Notes: generated from the letters alone by a model not told the origin. A DNA stretch of 64,000 nucleotides from Shimia sp. (GCA_024224295.1 JAAENN010000140.1:21587-85586); one strand, 5' to 3'. Counted from the first letter of the stretch, positions 9,064-18,461 are shown. Numbers and translations are program-made.

Positions 9064-9524
9064 TGGTTGAAAAAAAATTCACAGGCAAACACTTCTTGAT
9101 GATTTTTGTCGGTTCGTTTGGAGTGATCGTGGCCGTGAACTTGACATTGGCGTGGAATGCCGTTGCGACGTTTCCAGGCGTTGAGGTGAAAAACTCCTAT
9201 GTGGCCAGTCAAAGTTTTGATAAACGGCGCGATGCTCAGGAAGCTTTGGGTTGGGACGTAAGTGCTTGGGCCAAAGGCGGATTGCTGATCCTGTCGATCA
9301 CAGATGAAAACGGTACGCCTGTGCAGGTGACCAATCTTGACGCAGTGCTTGGACGCGCGACCCATGTACAGGATGATCGGATCCCCGACTTTCAGTTCGA
9401 TGGCAAAGCCTATGTCGCGCGTGAAGAGCTGGCTCCTGGGAACTGGAATATCCGTATGAATGCAACGGCGCTGGATGGCACGCCGTTTGAACAGCGCGTA
9501 ATCCTGCGTGTAGAAAAGAGCTAA
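9063..9524 (+). CDS. ccoH: cbb3 oxidase assembly protein CcoH (FixH)
   Basis: Membrane-anchored assembly factor (153 residues) needed for stable cbb3 oxidase. It has one N-terminal membrane helix (about 11-32, LMIFVGSFGVIVAVNLTLAW). The soluble domain carries VKNSYVASQSFDKRRDAQEA, the FixH family signature. The ATG overlaps the ccoG stop by one base (TGATG); an in-frame GTG at 9060 would add one residue. The close packing indicates a translationally coupled operon. Confidence 0.93.
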   Translation: MVEKKFTGKHFLMIFVGSFGVIVAVNLTLAWNAVATFPGVEVKNSYVASQSFDKRRDAQEALGWDVSAWAKGGLLILSITDENGTPVQVTNLDAVLGRATHVQDDRIPDFQFDGKAYVAREELAPGNWNIRMNATALDGTPFEQRVILRVEKS

Positions 9525-9527
9525 GAC

Positions 9528-11717
9528 ATGACTGCGGCGATGCGCCCGAATATCTCAGCCTGCCCGGCCTGTGACGCGGCTCCGGCGGCAGAAGCTTTGG
9601 CAGAGCAAGCCTTGCAGGAGGAGGCGCGCATTGCGCTGTCTGTTCCAAGCGTGCACTGCGGAGCTTGTATATCGACCGTAGAAAGCGCGCTGGCGGCGTA
9701 CCCGGGGGTGCATTCCGCTCGGGTGAACCTGACCTTGAAGCGGGCCTCTGTGGAAGCCGATCCAGAGGTGACAGCCGAAGATTTGACGTCGGTTCTCGAG
9801 CAGGTTGGCTATGAAGCGCATGAACTTGACGCTGGCACGCTCAGCGCTACGCAGACCGATAAAGCGGGGCGAGACCTGCTGATGCGGTTGGCTGTGGCAG
9901 GATTTGCCACGATGAACGTTATGCTGCTGTCTGTGTCGGTTTGGTCCGGGGCAGAGGCAGCCACACGCGACATGTTCCATTGGATCTCTGCGGCAATTGC
10001 GCTGCCTACAATTGCATTCTCCGGGAAACCGTTTTTTGTGCATGCTTGGAGTGCGTTGAAACACAAACGCCTGAATATGGACGTACCCATTGTGTTAGCG
10101 ATTGTGCTGGCGGTGGCCACGTCGCTTTGGGAGACCACACTGTCGGGGGAGCATGCCTATTTTGATGCTGCTCTGACTTTGGTGTTTTTCTTGTTGGCTG
10201 GTCGCTATTTGGACCACCGTACGCGGGCGGTGGCGCGGTCGGCGGCTGAGGAGCTCGCGGCGCTAGAAGTGCCGCGTGCAGTGAGGGTTGTGGACGGGCA
10301 AGATCAAACTGTTGCCGTGAAAGAGCTTGCGGTTGGTGATTTGATCCGGGTGAAGCCGGGTGGCCGTATGCCAGTGGATGGCGAGATTGTTGAGGGCCGT
10401 TCGGAGTTGGACCGCTCCTTGCTCACGGGGGAAACTCTTCCAGTTTTTGCTCAGCCGGGGCAAGCGGTAAGTGCGGGAGAGGTGAACCTGACAGGCCCGT
10501 TGATTATCCGCGCTACTGCTGTGGGGGAGCAGACAAGCTTGCACCGTATGGCGGATTTGGTGGCGGTCGCAGAGTCTGGCCGGTCAAATTACACATCTTT
10601 GGCTGACAAAGCGGCAAAGCTATACGCTCCGGGTGTGCACATACTGTCTGCGCTGAGTTTCCTTGGCTGGTATCTCTTTACCTTCGACATGCGTACTGCG
10701 CTTAATATTGCGGCGGCAGTTTTGATCATAACTTGCCCCTGTGCACTTGGATTGGCCGTACCAGCGGTAACAACCGCTGCTTCGGGGCGGCTATTTCGTA
10801 AAGGCATGTTGATCAAGCATAGCACTGCTTTGGAGCGTTTGGCACAAGTCGACACAGTTGTGTTTGATAAAACCGGAACGCTGACAGCGGGCGCCCCGGA
10901 ATTGATCAATATTGAATCTCTCAAAGGAGAAGATATCTCAGTGGCACTGGCGCTTTCGATGGCCTCGGCACATCCCCTGAGCATGGCTATCACCAAAGCA
11001 GCCCAAGCAGCCGGTGTACGTCCGGCGCGGGTGAGTGAGATCGAAGAGGTGCCAGGTTATGGCACGCAAGGTCGAATGGATGGCCAATTGGTGCGATTGG
11101 GGCGGCCAACGTGGGTTGGTGCAAATGCGGGCAATCAGACTTCCGCGTTCCTGAGCATTGGCGAGCGAGCACCTGTGGCGTTCGTGTTTGCAGATGCGCT
11201 GCGGGACGGTGCCGAAGAAAGCGTGAAGGCGCTGCAGGCTGCAGGCAAAGAGGTGATCTTGATGTCGGGTGACACCACCGGCGCGGTGGAAAGCCTGGCT
11301 GTTCGCTTGGGCATTGCAAAATGGGTGGCGGAAGCTCTGCCGGAAGACAAAGCCAAGCGTGTGCAAACCTTAGCCGAAGATGGGCGTTTTGTGCTGATGG
11401 TGGGGGATGGTCTTAATGACACCGCCGCGCTTGCATCCGCTCACGTGTCTATTTCGCCTGCCTCGGCGTTGGATGCCGCGCGCGTGGCCTCTGACATTGT
11501 GCTTTTGGGGGGCGATTTGTCTCCAATTCCGAATGCGGTCGATGTCTCCAAAAGTGCGATCAAACGCATACGCGAAAACTTTCGTATCGCTACAGTCTAC
11601 AACATCGTAGCGGTACCGTTGGCGGTGGCAGGCTTGGCCACGCCGTTGATTGCCGCGTTGGCGATGTCCACGTCTTCGATTACAGTATCCCTAAACGCCC
11701 TACGCCTAAGAGGATGA
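9528..11717 (+). CDS. ccoI: Copper-exporting P-type ATPase of cbb3 assembly, CcoI (FixI)
   Basis: P1B-type ATPase (729 residues) moving Cu(I) across the inner membrane for insertion into CcoN. An extra CPAC pair lies at residues 12-15. The heavy-metal-associated domain contains VHCGACIST (about 42-50). The transmembrane metal site CPCALGLAVP sits in the sixth membrane helix. The phosphorylation site FDKTGTLTAG and hinge GDGLNDTAAL are intact, so the enzyme should be active. It starts 3 bp after ccoH. The N-terminal CPAC, in addition to the usual CxxC, may provide a second metal-docking site. Confidence 0.95.
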   Translation: MTAAMRPNISACPACDAAPAAEALAEQALQEEARIALSVPSVHCGACISTVESALAAYPGVHSARVNLTLKRASVEADPEVTAEDLTSVLEQVGYEAHELDAGTLSATQTDKAGRDLLMRLAVAGFATMNVMLLSVSVWSGAEAATRDMFHWISAAIALPTIAFSGKPFFVHAWSALKHKRLNMDVPIVLAIVLAVATSLWETTLSGEHAYFDAALTLVFFLLAGRYLDHRTRAVARSAAEELAALEVPRAVRVVDGQDQTVAVKELAVGDLIRVKPGGRMPVDGEIVEGRSELDRSLLTGETLPVFAQPGQAVSAGEVNLTGPLIIRATAVGEQTSLHRMADLVAVAESGRSNYTSLADKAAKLYAPGVHILSALSFLGWYLFTFDMRTALNIAAAVLIITCPCALGLAVPAVTTAASGRLFRKGMLIKHSTALERLAQVDTVVFDKTGTLTAGAPELINIESLKGEDISVALALSMASAHPLSMAITKAAQAAGVRPARVSEIEEVPGYGTQGRMDGQLVRLGRPTWVGANAGNQTSAFLSIGERAPVAFVFADALRDGAEESVKALQAAGKEVILMSGDTTGAVESLAVRLGIAKWVAEALPEDKAKRVQTLAEDGRFVLMVGDGLNDTAALASAHVSISPASALDAARVASDIVLLGGDLSPIPNAVDVSKSAIKRIRENFRIATVYNIVAVPLAVAGLATPLIAALAMSTSSITVSLNALRLRG

Positions 11718-11718
11718 C

Positions 11719-11877
11719 ATGCAAGTTCTGTCTTATCTGATACCTATTTCTCTGTTTTTGGGAGGCGTTGGCTTGGTCGGGTTCCTCTACACGGTGCGGT
11801 CCAACCAGTATGACGATCCGGAAGGCGATGCACAGCGTATTTTATCGGGGCAGTACGACGACAAACCGAAGGTTTAG
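11719..11877 (+). CDS. ccoS: cbb3 oxidase maturation protein CcoS
   Basis: Short single-pass membrane protein, 52 residues. CcoS is known to be required for insertion of heme and copper cofactors into CcoN. The sequence begins MQVLSYLIPISLFLGGVG, followed by FLYTVRSNQYDDPEGDAQRI, which is the CcoS signature (a short helix, then a conserved QYDDPEGDA segment). The ATG at 11719 almost abuts the ccoI stop at 11717. Last gene of the cluster, followed by a long perfect inverted repeat. Confidence 0.95.
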   Translation: MQVLSYLIPISLFLGGVGLVGFLYTVRSNQYDDPEGDAQRILSGQYDDKPKV

Positions 11878-11894
11878 AGCGGCGGCTGAGGGTG

Positions 11895-11942
11895 ACAAAC
11901 AGAAAGACCGTCGCAGGAGGCTGCGACGGTCTTTCTGTTTGT
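11895..11942. terminator. Bidirectional terminator with a perfect 22-bp stem
   Basis: Bases 11895-11916 and 11921-11942 are exact reverse complements of 22 bases around a GAGG loop. The outer arms are A-rich and T-rich (ACAAACAGAAAG / CTTTCTGTTTGT). It lies between the convergent ccoS and carboxypeptidase genes and suits termination in both directions. Confidence 0.85.
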
Positions 11943-11957
11943 GATCATTGTCGTGGG

Positions 11958-13346
11958 TTAGCTTGGACCTAGAGTGTAGCAGGTGACTTGTCTTGCTTGT
12001 AGACGGCGGCAGGCGAGATCTGCGGTCTCTTTCGTCATGCCAAGGAAGTTGGCTTCAAATCCACGGGAATTCTTTACAACCTTTCGCAAGCTGCCATCCA
12101 AAGTTGCCATCTCTGCCAGGGCTGTTTTCAGCAACATCTTTTCGGCGGCGAAGCGACTTGTGTAGCGCCCGACATTAATGCCCCAATGGCGCCCACCGGC
12201 CGTTGAAATTCTAGTCACGACTTTGGGTTGAGGGGGAGGGGACGGCTCTTCCTTAAGGCTGGCTAATGTCACCCCTGTGTTGTCTTGGGCCTGCAGCAGC
12301 GCTGATTGAATATCGTGCTCAATGACGGTTGCAGCGGCAACCACACTTTCTTCGGGCATCGCTGCAGTTGCGACCGAAGAAGGCTGTTTTTCGTCGGTTG
12401 TTGTTGGGCGCAACACGGGGCGCAGCGACTTTTTGACAGCTGTCGCCACCCGGATCGTTTTGCCAACGGGCTGGGTTTTGCCTTGGTAAGCAGGCAAGCT
12501 CGGCTTCCGAAGTGCCACACGACTGGCGGAGCGATTGAAGCCCAGATCCAGAAGCTCTGCCACTTTGGCGTTGCGGGTTGCGGTGGAACGACCACCAAAC
12601 ACAGTGGCAATCACACGCTTGTTGCCGCGTTCAGCAGAGGCCACAAGATTGAAGCCGGCGGCGCGGGTGTATCCCGTTTTGATGCCGTCTGCGCCTTTGT
12701 AGGCGGCGAGCAGGCGGCGATTAGTGTTGTTGACCGTTTTAATACCTGCGCTGGTGGAGCGGCGAGAAAAGAGGTTGTAGTAATCCGGGTAGTCATAAAG
12801 CACGTGGCGACCAAGCGTGGTCATGTCGCGCGCGGTGGACATGTGACCTGTCTCTGTCAAACCATGCATGTTTTTGAATGTGGTGTTCGACATGCCCAAT
12901 GCTTTGGCCGTGCGATTCATACGACGGGCAAAGGCGGCCTCAGACCCTTCAATGGCCTCACCAATGGCGGTGGCGGCGTCGTTTGCAGATTTTACCGCAG
13001 CGGCGCGAATGAGATAGCGCAACGCGATGCGCTGGCCTGCTTGTAAACCCAGTTTGGATGGCGGCTCAGCGGCTGCATTTTTGGAGATTTTTACTTTTGT
13101 ATCGAGGCTGATCTCTCCGTTCTCCACCGCTTCCATGGCGATGTAGAGTGTCATCATTTTGGTCAAAGAGGCCGGATGCAGCCGGGTGTCTGCATTGCGG
13201 CTGTGCAAGACTTTGCCGTCCCGCGCGTCAATCACCATTGCTGCGTAAGGTGCTGCCAAAGACACCATGGGGGTCAACACCGAACAGAATGCCAGTGTCG
13301 CCAAAAATAGCCCGAAACGGGCCGGCTGAATGCGCCGCGCCTTCAT
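11958..13346 (-). CDS. Periplasmic D-alanyl-D-alanine carboxypeptidase with SPOR domain
   Basis: Low-molecular-weight penicillin-binding protein that trims the terminal D-Ala of peptidoglycan stem peptides. 462 residues. A signal peptide (about 1-33) precedes the S11 peptidase domain with SLTK (SxxK), SAND (SxN) and KTGYT (KTG) in the right order. A variable linker contains SLRPVLRP. A C-terminal SPOR domain (about 385-462) should bind denuded glycan, often at the division site. The open frame extends to 13397, but the ATG at 13344-13346 gives a proper signal peptide. It is DacF/DacC-like in its catalytic part. Confidence 0.93.
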   Translation of the reverse strand: MKARRIQPARFGLFLATLAFCSVLTPMVSLAAPYAAMVIDARDGKVLHSRNADTRLHPASLTKMMTLYIAMEAVENGEISLDTKVKISKNAAAEPPSKLGLQAGQRIALRYLIRAAAVKSANDAATAIGEAIEGSEAAFARRMNRTAKALGMSNTTFKNMHGLTETGHMSTARDMTTLGRHVLYDYPDYYNLFSRRSTSAGIKTVNNTNRRLLAAYKGADGIKTGYTRAAGFNLVASAERGNKRVIATVFGGRSTATRNAKVAELLDLGFNRSASRVALRKPSLPAYQGKTQPVGKTIRVATAVKKSLRPVLRPTTTDEKQPSSVATAAMPEESVVAAATVIEHDIQSALLQAQDNTGVTLASLKEEPSPPPQPKVVTRISTAGGRHWGINVGRYTSRFAAEKMLLKTALAEMATLDGSLRKVVKNSRGFEANFLGMTKETADLACRRLQARQVTCYTLGPS

Positions 13347-13537
13347 GTGAACTGCTCTTTTTTCTGCCTCAGGCCGCTGGTTTTCCAGTCTGACCAATTA
13401 TTATTACAGCGAGCGTAGCACAGGGTTGGAAACGAATAAAGCGTGTGTTTCTGGAGATTTGGAGGAGCATGTTCTGGTGGGGGAGTAGATGTTGTGGCTA
13501 GGAGGCTACTGGCCGCTAGACCTGCTTTGTGCGGCGC

Positions 13538-14239
13538 TTAACCAATCTCTTCAACCAGCGGCAAAATTTCTGACAGTGACGAAAGCGCCACAAAACGAGG
13601 GTTTTCTTTTGGTGCTTCAGCCTTCTCCAAAGCCCAGGCCGGGCCATTGGGGACATGCGCGGCCCAACTGCCAACGGAGAGTGCAGGTACAATGTCGGAT
13701 TTCATTGAGTCGCCGACCATTAGTGCGCGGTTCGGACCGTCGCCGTAGCTGTTGAATGCGCTGGTGTAAGTGTCGGCAGTCTTGTGGCTGACAATCTCTA
13801 CCCACTCAAATAAGTCACCCAGACCGGATTGGGCGACTTTGCGTTCCTGGTCGAGCAGGTCCCCCTTTGTGATGAGTAGCAGTCGATGGGTTTTTGATAG
13901 AGTTTCAACCACTTCTTTGGCGTGAGGAAGTAACTCTATGGGATGTTGCAGCATCTCTCGACCACAGGCCATCAGCTCCGAAATCACCGATGCCGGGACA
14001 CGTTCTTCAGTGACCTCAATGGCTGTTTCGATCATCGATAAGACAAAACCCTTGGTGCCAAATCCGTAGTGACCAACGTTGCGCCGCTCGGCGGCCAATA
14101 GACGGGCTTCGAGGTGGTCCGGCGCGGTAAAGTCAGCGAGAAGCGCTGCAAACTTGGCTTGAGTCAGGCGGAAAAATCGTTCGGTATGCCAAAGTGTATC
14201 ATCGGCATCAAAGGCAACTGTCGTGAGGGTCTTGGGCAT
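13538..14239 (-). CDS. HAD-family hydrolase
   Basis: Predicted cytoplasmic phosphatase of the haloacid dehalogenase superfamily, 233 residues. Motif I FDADDTLW (about 9-16) has the two aspartates, motif II is LLLITKG (about 120), and motif III/IV is [10 protein letters not shown] (about 175-184). The helical cap lies between motifs I and II. It is divergent from clpS with a short gap. The substrate cannot be read from sequence. Confidence 0.88.
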   Translation of the reverse strand: MPKTLTTVAFDADDTLWHTERFFRLTQAKFAALLADFTAPDHLEARLLAAERRNVGHYGFGTKGFVLSMIETAIEVTEERVPASVISELMACGREMLQHPIELLPHAKEVVETLSKTHRLLLITKGDLLDQERKVAQSGLGDLFEWVEIVSHKTADTYTSAFNSYGDGPNRALMVGDSMKSDIVPALSVGSWAAHVPNGPAWALEKAEAPKENPRFVALSSLSEILPLVEEIG

Positions 14240-14326
14240 GAAAAAGATCCGATTGTTCCTGACCTCTTTTCTATGGCCAACTTCAGGCTATATAAACAGC
14301 AAACCACAAACCGGATTCTTGTGAAT

Positions 14327-14665
14327 ATGCCATTGAAGACGATGAACATGAGCATGGGTGACGATGATGGCGGCGACCTTGGTGTCGCGCTGGAAACGCG
14401 TACCCGCACCAAAAAGCCACCGCTTTACAAGGTGATGTTGCTCAATGACGACTACACCCCAATGGAGTTTGTGGTGCTTGTGCTCGAGCGCTTCTTTTCG
14501 ATGACTCATGCACAGGCGTTTGAGATCATGCTCACCGTGCACAAAAAGGGCGTGGCGGTTGTTGGTGTGTTCAGTCACGAAATTGCAGAAACCAAGGTCA
14601 CTCAGGTGATGGATTTGGCGCAACGCCATCAACATCCCCTGCAGTGTACGATGGAGAAGGAGTGA
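14327..14665 (+). CDS. clpS: ClpS, ATP-dependent Clp protease adaptor
   Basis: N-degron adaptor (about 112 residues) that delivers proteins with N-terminal Phe, Leu, Trp or Tyr to ClpAP. The core [17 protein letters not shown] is the hallmark, with NDD lining the N-degron pocket, and [17 protein letters not shown] follows. The frame is open further upstream. ATGs at 14327, 14342, 14348 and 14354 are possible starts; I chose 14327 without a clear ribosome site. Its partner clpA is also in the window (49.3-51.6 kb) but unlinked. Confidence 0.92.
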   Translation: MPLKTMNMSMGDDDGGDLGVALETRTRTKKPPLYKVMLLNDDYTPMEFVVLVLERFFSMTHAQAFEIMLTVHKKGVAVVGVFSHEIAETKVTQVMDLAQRHQHPLQCTMEKE

Positions 14666-14692
14666 CCGGGGCTGCCCGGTTCACCGCATAAA

Positions 14693-15676
14693 ATGTCCCA
14701 TTCCCGATTGTCATTGGCTGTAGAGGACTACGGCCTGTCTTTGCCGTCTGATGGACGGATTGCTGTGTTTGCGCCGCGTGTTGGCTTTGACTTGAGCGCT
14801 TTGCCACGTGCGCAGGTGCATGTGGTTCAGCACCTGAAGCCTGATTTTGATGCCTTTGCCGGCGCTGGATACGACGCTGACGTTGTTGAGGAAGGCCGTT
14901 ATGTTGCTGCCGTGGTTGTGTTGCCGCGTGCGAAGGCTCTTGCCAAGGACTTGATTGCACGGGCCTCAAGATGTGCGGATCTGGTCATCGTTGATGGGCA
15001 GAAAACCGATGGCATCGATGGGCTTTACAAAGAGTGCCGCAAGCGGGCCGAAGTTTTGGGCAGTTTTGCCAAATCTCACGGACGCCTGTTTTGGTTTGAA
15101 GGCGGTGAGTTCGTGGATTGGTTTGCTGGCGCCCCAACAAAAATAGCGGATCGCTTTGTTACGCGTCCTGGCGTGTTCAGTGCGGACGGCGTGGATCCCG
15201 CATCGCAAATACTGGCTGAGGCTTTGCCGCCGAAATTGGGGCGGGTTGTGGCGGATCTTGGGGCTGGTTGGGGTTATCTCTCCTGTGAGATGGCCGCGCG
15301 TCAGGCTTTTGATGTGTTGCATTTGGTCGAGGCCGATCATGTGGCGCTTGAATGCGCCAAGGAAAACCTGACAGACCCTAGGGCGCAGTTTCATTGGGCG
15401 GATGCGACCAACTTCAAGCCCGGCCATCGGGTGGATACGGTTGTGATGAACCCGCCGTTTCACACTGGGCGCAAGGCGGAGCCCGCTTTGGGGGAGAGCT
15501 TTATTCGAGCTGCGGCAAAAATGTTGGCTCCGTCCGGGCATCTTTGGCTGGTCGCAAACCGGCACTTGCCCTATGAGGCCACGCTTCAGGATGCGTTCCA
15601 ATCTGTCGAGGCCGTTGCCGGAGACACCCGTTTCAAGGTATTGCATGCACAGCGCCCAACGCGGGCCAGAGGGTGA
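14693..15676 (+). CDS. Class I SAM methyltransferase, RsmC-like
   Basis: Probable 16S rRNA (guanine-N2) methyltransferase, 327 residues. It has the RsmC/RlmG architecture: a degenerate N-terminal methyltransferase-like half (about 1-155) and an active C-terminal half. The active half has VVADLGAGWGYLSCEMAA (SAM motif I, about 180-197) and the N2-guanine motif MNPPFHTG (about 255-262). The target base (G1207 in E. coli RsmC) is inferred from the family. It starts 27 bp after clpS and is probably co-transcribed. Confidence 0.85.
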   Translation: MSHSRLSLAVEDYGLSLPSDGRIAVFAPRVGFDLSALPRAQVHVVQHLKPDFDAFAGAGYDADVVEEGRYVAAVVVLPRAKALAKDLIARASRCADLVIVDGQKTDGIDGLYKECRKRAEVLGSFAKSHGRLFWFEGGEFVDWFAGAPTKIADRFVTRPGVFSADGVDPASQILAEALPPKLGRVVADLGAGWGYLSCEMAARQAFDVLHLVEADHVALECAKENLTDPRAQFHWADATNFKPGHRVDTVVMNPPFHTGRKAEPALGESFIRAAAKMLAPSGHLWLVANRHLPYEATLQDAFQSVEAVAGDTRFKVLHAQRPTRARG

Positions 15677-15722
15677 CACAGAGCTGTGTGTAGGCTCACG
15701 GACAATGTGATGGGGATCGTAG

Positions 15723-16523
15723 ATGTCTTTTAATATTGCGGGTAAAACCGCCATTATCACTGGCTCTGCCAACGGTATTGGACTGGCGGTGGGGCGGCAT
15801 TTTGCGGAGCATGGCGCCAATGTCATGTTTGCTGATGTGGATGAAAAGAGTCTGTGCGCCGAATTTGGAGAGCGCCCTGAAGAAGGTAATGTGCGGTATT
15901 TTGCGGGGGATCTGCGCGAGAAACTAACGATCAACAACCTGATCTCCGCGACCATAGACGCTTTTGATGAAATCGACATTCTCATCAACGGCTGCCGTCA
16001 GGTGACCACCAGCGATCCGCTTGATCCCGATGACACATCGGTGGATCTTATGATCCAGCAGAACTTGATGACGTCGCTACGATTGAGTCAGATTGTGGCT
16101 AAGCGCATGATTAAACTGGCCGACGGACGCGCGGAAGGGCCGGTCGGCTCCATTGTGAACCTCAGCTCGATTGCGGCGCAGCGGTCTCAGCCGGATTTGT
16201 TGGGCTATTCAATTGCCACTGCAGCGTTGGACCAGATGACCCGTGCGATGGCGGTGGCTTTGGCGCCTGAAAGGATCCGCGTAAACGCGGTTGCGATTGG
16301 CTCCGTGATGTCGGCAAGTTTGCAGACTGCGCTAAAAGACAACCGTGATTGCCGCAACGAAATTGAGCAGCATACGCCTTTGGGGCGGATTGCGGCGCCA
16401 GGTGAACTGGCGGATGCGGTTCAGTTTTTGGCCTCTGAAGCCTCTGGGTTTATGACCGGTCAGATTGTGACCGTGGATGGTGGTCGCTCGCTTTTGGATA
16501 CGGTGAGCACGCCTGCGCACTAG
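15723..16523 (+). CDS. Short-chain dehydrogenase/reductase family protein with altered active site
   Basis: Rossmann-fold SDR protein, 266 residues. The cofactor loop TGSANGIGLAVG (TGxxxGxG, about 13-24) is intact, as is the catalytic serine region VNLSS. The usual NNAG is NGCR here, and the catalytic YxxxK reads YSIAT, so the lysine is missing. The ending FMTGQIVTVDGG is typical of classical SDRs. It either has different chemistry or has become a binding or regulatory protein. It lies between the rsmC-like gene and hemF. Not a frameshift: the frame is continuous. Confidence 0.85.
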   Translation: MSFNIAGKTAIITGSANGIGLAVGRHFAEHGANVMFADVDEKSLCAEFGERPEEGNVRYFAGDLREKLTINNLISATIDAFDEIDILINGCRQVTTSDPLDPDDTSVDLMIQQNLMTSLRLSQIVAKRMIKLADGRAEGPVGSIVNLSSIAAQRSQPDLLGYSIATAALDQMTRAMAVALAPERIRVNAVAIGSVMSASLQTALKDNRDCRNEIEQHTPLGRIAAPGELADAVQFLASEASGFMTGQIVTVDGGRSLLDTVSTPAH

Positions 16524-16597
16524 GCCCGCGCTGTTCTGCCGCTGGCGTCTGTTCTGTGCCGATGATAGGCAATGTGGAACACAACGGAGGGGCAGGC

Positions 16598-17491
16598 ATG
16601 TCTGATCAGATGGACACCGAAAAGCAACGCGCAAGCGCATGGTTTCGTGAATTGCGGGATCAGATTGTGGCCGCGTTTGAAGGGTTGGAGGACAGCCATT
16701 CCGAGGGTCCGTTTGCCGATCAGGCCGCTGGCCGATTTGAAGTGACTGAGACCAAGCGCAGCAGTGCCGATGGATCGGATGCTGGCGGTGGTTTGATGTC
16801 GGTGATGCGTGGCGGGCGTGTGTTCGAGAAAGTCGGCGTAAATGTCTCCACCGTTTATGGCGAGTTGGGAGAGCGCGCGCAGAACGCCATGGCCGCGCGC
16901 AAGGGTCTGCCGGGGATGAAAGAAGATCCGCGTTTTTGGGCAAGCGGCATCAGCCTTGTGGCGCATATGCAGAACCCACATTGTCCAGCTGTACACATGA
17001 ACACACGTATGTTCTGGACCCCACACGGTTGGTGGTTTGGCGGCGGTTCTGATCTGAACCCATGTCTGGAATATGGTGAGGACACCGCCCATTTTCACAG
17101 CGTACAAAAAGCGCATTGTGATCCGCATGGGGAAGACCAATATCCACGGCTAAAGGCCTGGGCGGACGAGTATTTCTACATTCCGCATCGCAACCGCGCC
17201 CGAGGTGTAGGGGGCATCTTTCTGGATGATCACAACACCGAAGATTGGGCGGCGGACTTTGGCTTTATTCAGGATATCGGTAAAGCCTTCCTTCCCGCCT
17301 TTGTGCCTTTAGTAGAAAAGCGTCGGGTGGATGCATTTGGCGAGGTGGAGAAAGACTCACAACTGGTGCATCGCGGGCTCTATGCGGAATACAACCTGGT
17401 TTACGACCGTGGCACCAAGTTTGGCCTGGAAACCGGCCATGACGCCAATGCGGTTCTGATGAGCCTACCGCCGATGGCCAAGTGGGTGTGA
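16598..17491 (+). CDS. hemF: Oxygen-dependent coproporphyrinogen III oxidase
   Basis: Converts coproporphyrinogen III to protoporphyrinogen IX using oxygen; the aerobic counterpart of hemN at the start of the window. 297 residues. Family motifs seen: HMNTRMFWTP, WWFGGGSDLNPCLEY and GGIFLDDHNTEDW. The longest frame begins at 16556, but the ATG at 16598 has GGAGGGG upstream and fits the family length. It converges with hemC, sharing a hairpin. Confidence 0.96.
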   Translation: MSDQMDTEKQRASAWFRELRDQIVAAFEGLEDSHSEGPFADQAAGRFEVTETKRSSADGSDAGGGLMSVMRGGRVFEKVGVNVSTVYGELGERAQNAMAARKGLPGMKEDPRFWASGISLVAHMQNPHCPAVHMNTRMFWTPHGWWFGGGSDLNPCLEYGEDTAHFHSVQKAHCDPHGEDQYPRLKAWADEYFYIPHRNRARGVGGIFLDDHNTEDWAADFGFIQDIGKAFLPAFVPLVEKRRVDAFGEVEKDSQLVHRGLYAEYNLVYDRGTKFGLETGHDANAVLMSLPPMAKWV

Positions 17492-17492
17492 C

Positions 17493-17512
17493 GGCGCAGC
17501 CTTAGCTGCGCC
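17493..17512. terminator. Hairpin between convergent hemF and hemC
   Basis: GGCGCAGC and GCTGCGCC pair exactly around CTTA. The right arm lies inside the last codons of hemC and the hemC stop is in the loop. There is no long T-run, so it may be a weak or Rho-assisted bidirectional terminator. Confidence 0.55.
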
Positions 17513-18461
17513 AGTCAAAGAAGCCTTTGCCGCCGCGCTCCAGCAGGTATTTTGCCATGCTTTCACCAAGCGCTGCGCCATCTTCGATTGGGGCCGTTTG
17601 GTCGTCTCGTAGGCTTTCAGATCCGTCCGGACGCAGCACTTCGCCGCGCAGGCGGAGGGTGTTTGCGTCAAGCTCAGCAAGGCCTGCTATAGGGGTTTCG
17701 CAAGACCCGTCCAAGGCTGCCAGAAAGGCACGTTCTGCCGCAAGGCGTTGCCCCGTTGGACCGTCGTGAATGGCTTCGAGGAGGGCAGCTGTGGTCATGT
17801 CATCGGCGCGGCGTTCGATGCCGATCGCGCCTTGGGCGATTGCGGGTAGCATGTCTTCAGGCGCGATGGCCGAAGAGGCAACATGCGCCATGTCCAAACG
17901 ATTGAGGCCCGCCATGGCGAGAAAGGTGCAATCTGCCACGCCGTCTTCCAGCTTTTTCAAGCGGGTTTGGACGTTGCCTCGGAACTCTACGACGTTGAGA
18001 TCTTTGCGGTAATTCAACAGCTGCGCGCGGCGACGCAGGCTGGAGGTGCCCACGGTGGCGCCTTCGGGCAGGTCGGCCAGTGAGGCGTGGTTTGGCGAGA
18101 CAAAGGCGTCGCGGGTGTCTTCACGTGGCAGGTATGTGTCGAGCAGCAGGCCATCCGGTTGCAGGACCGGCATGTCTTTCATTGAGTGCACCGCAATGTC
18201 GATACCGCCCACCAGCATGGCCTCTTCTATTTCTTTTGTGAACAAGCCTTTACCACCAACCTCCTTGAGAGGTTTGTCTTTGGCAATCAGCTGAGCATTG
18301 TCACCGGAAGTGGTGATGACCACGATCTCAAACGCGTCTTCCAGCAGGTCAAACGCAGCCATTAAGCGACGACGGGTTTCATAGGCCTGCGCCAGCGCGA
18401 GCGGGGAACCACGGGTGCCGATTTTCAGCGGAGAGGCGGGGGTTGGCAAAGTCACTGTCAT
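17502..18461 (-). CDS. hemC: Porphobilinogen deaminase (hydroxymethylbilane synthase)
   Basis: Condenses four porphobilinogens to hydroxymethylbilane in tetrapyrrole synthesis. 319 residues. Motifs seen: IGTRGSPLALAQAYE at the N-terminus, VHSMKDMP around residue 85, GTSSLRRRAQL, and the cofactor cysteine in DGSCETPIAG (about residue 245) that anchors the dipyrromethane. The frame runs back to 18566, but the ATG at 18459-18461 gives the family N-terminus and avoids overlap with hemE. Divergent from hemE. Confidence 0.96.
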   Translation of the reverse strand: MTVTLPTPASPLKIGTRGSPLALAQAYETRRRLMAAFDLLEDAFEIVVITTSGDNAQLIAKDKPLKEVGGKGLFTKEIEEAMLVGGIDIAVHSMKDMPVLQPDGLLLDTYLPREDTRDAFVSPNHASLADLPEGATVGTSSLRRRAQLLNYRKDLNVVEFRGNVQTRLKKLEDGVADCTFLAMAGLNRLDMAHVASSAIAPEDMLPAIAQGAIGIERRADDMTTAALLEAIHDGPTGQRLAAERAFLAALDGSCETPIAGLAELDANTLRLRGEVLRPDGSESLRDDQTAPIEDGAALGESMAKYLLERGGKGFFDWRS

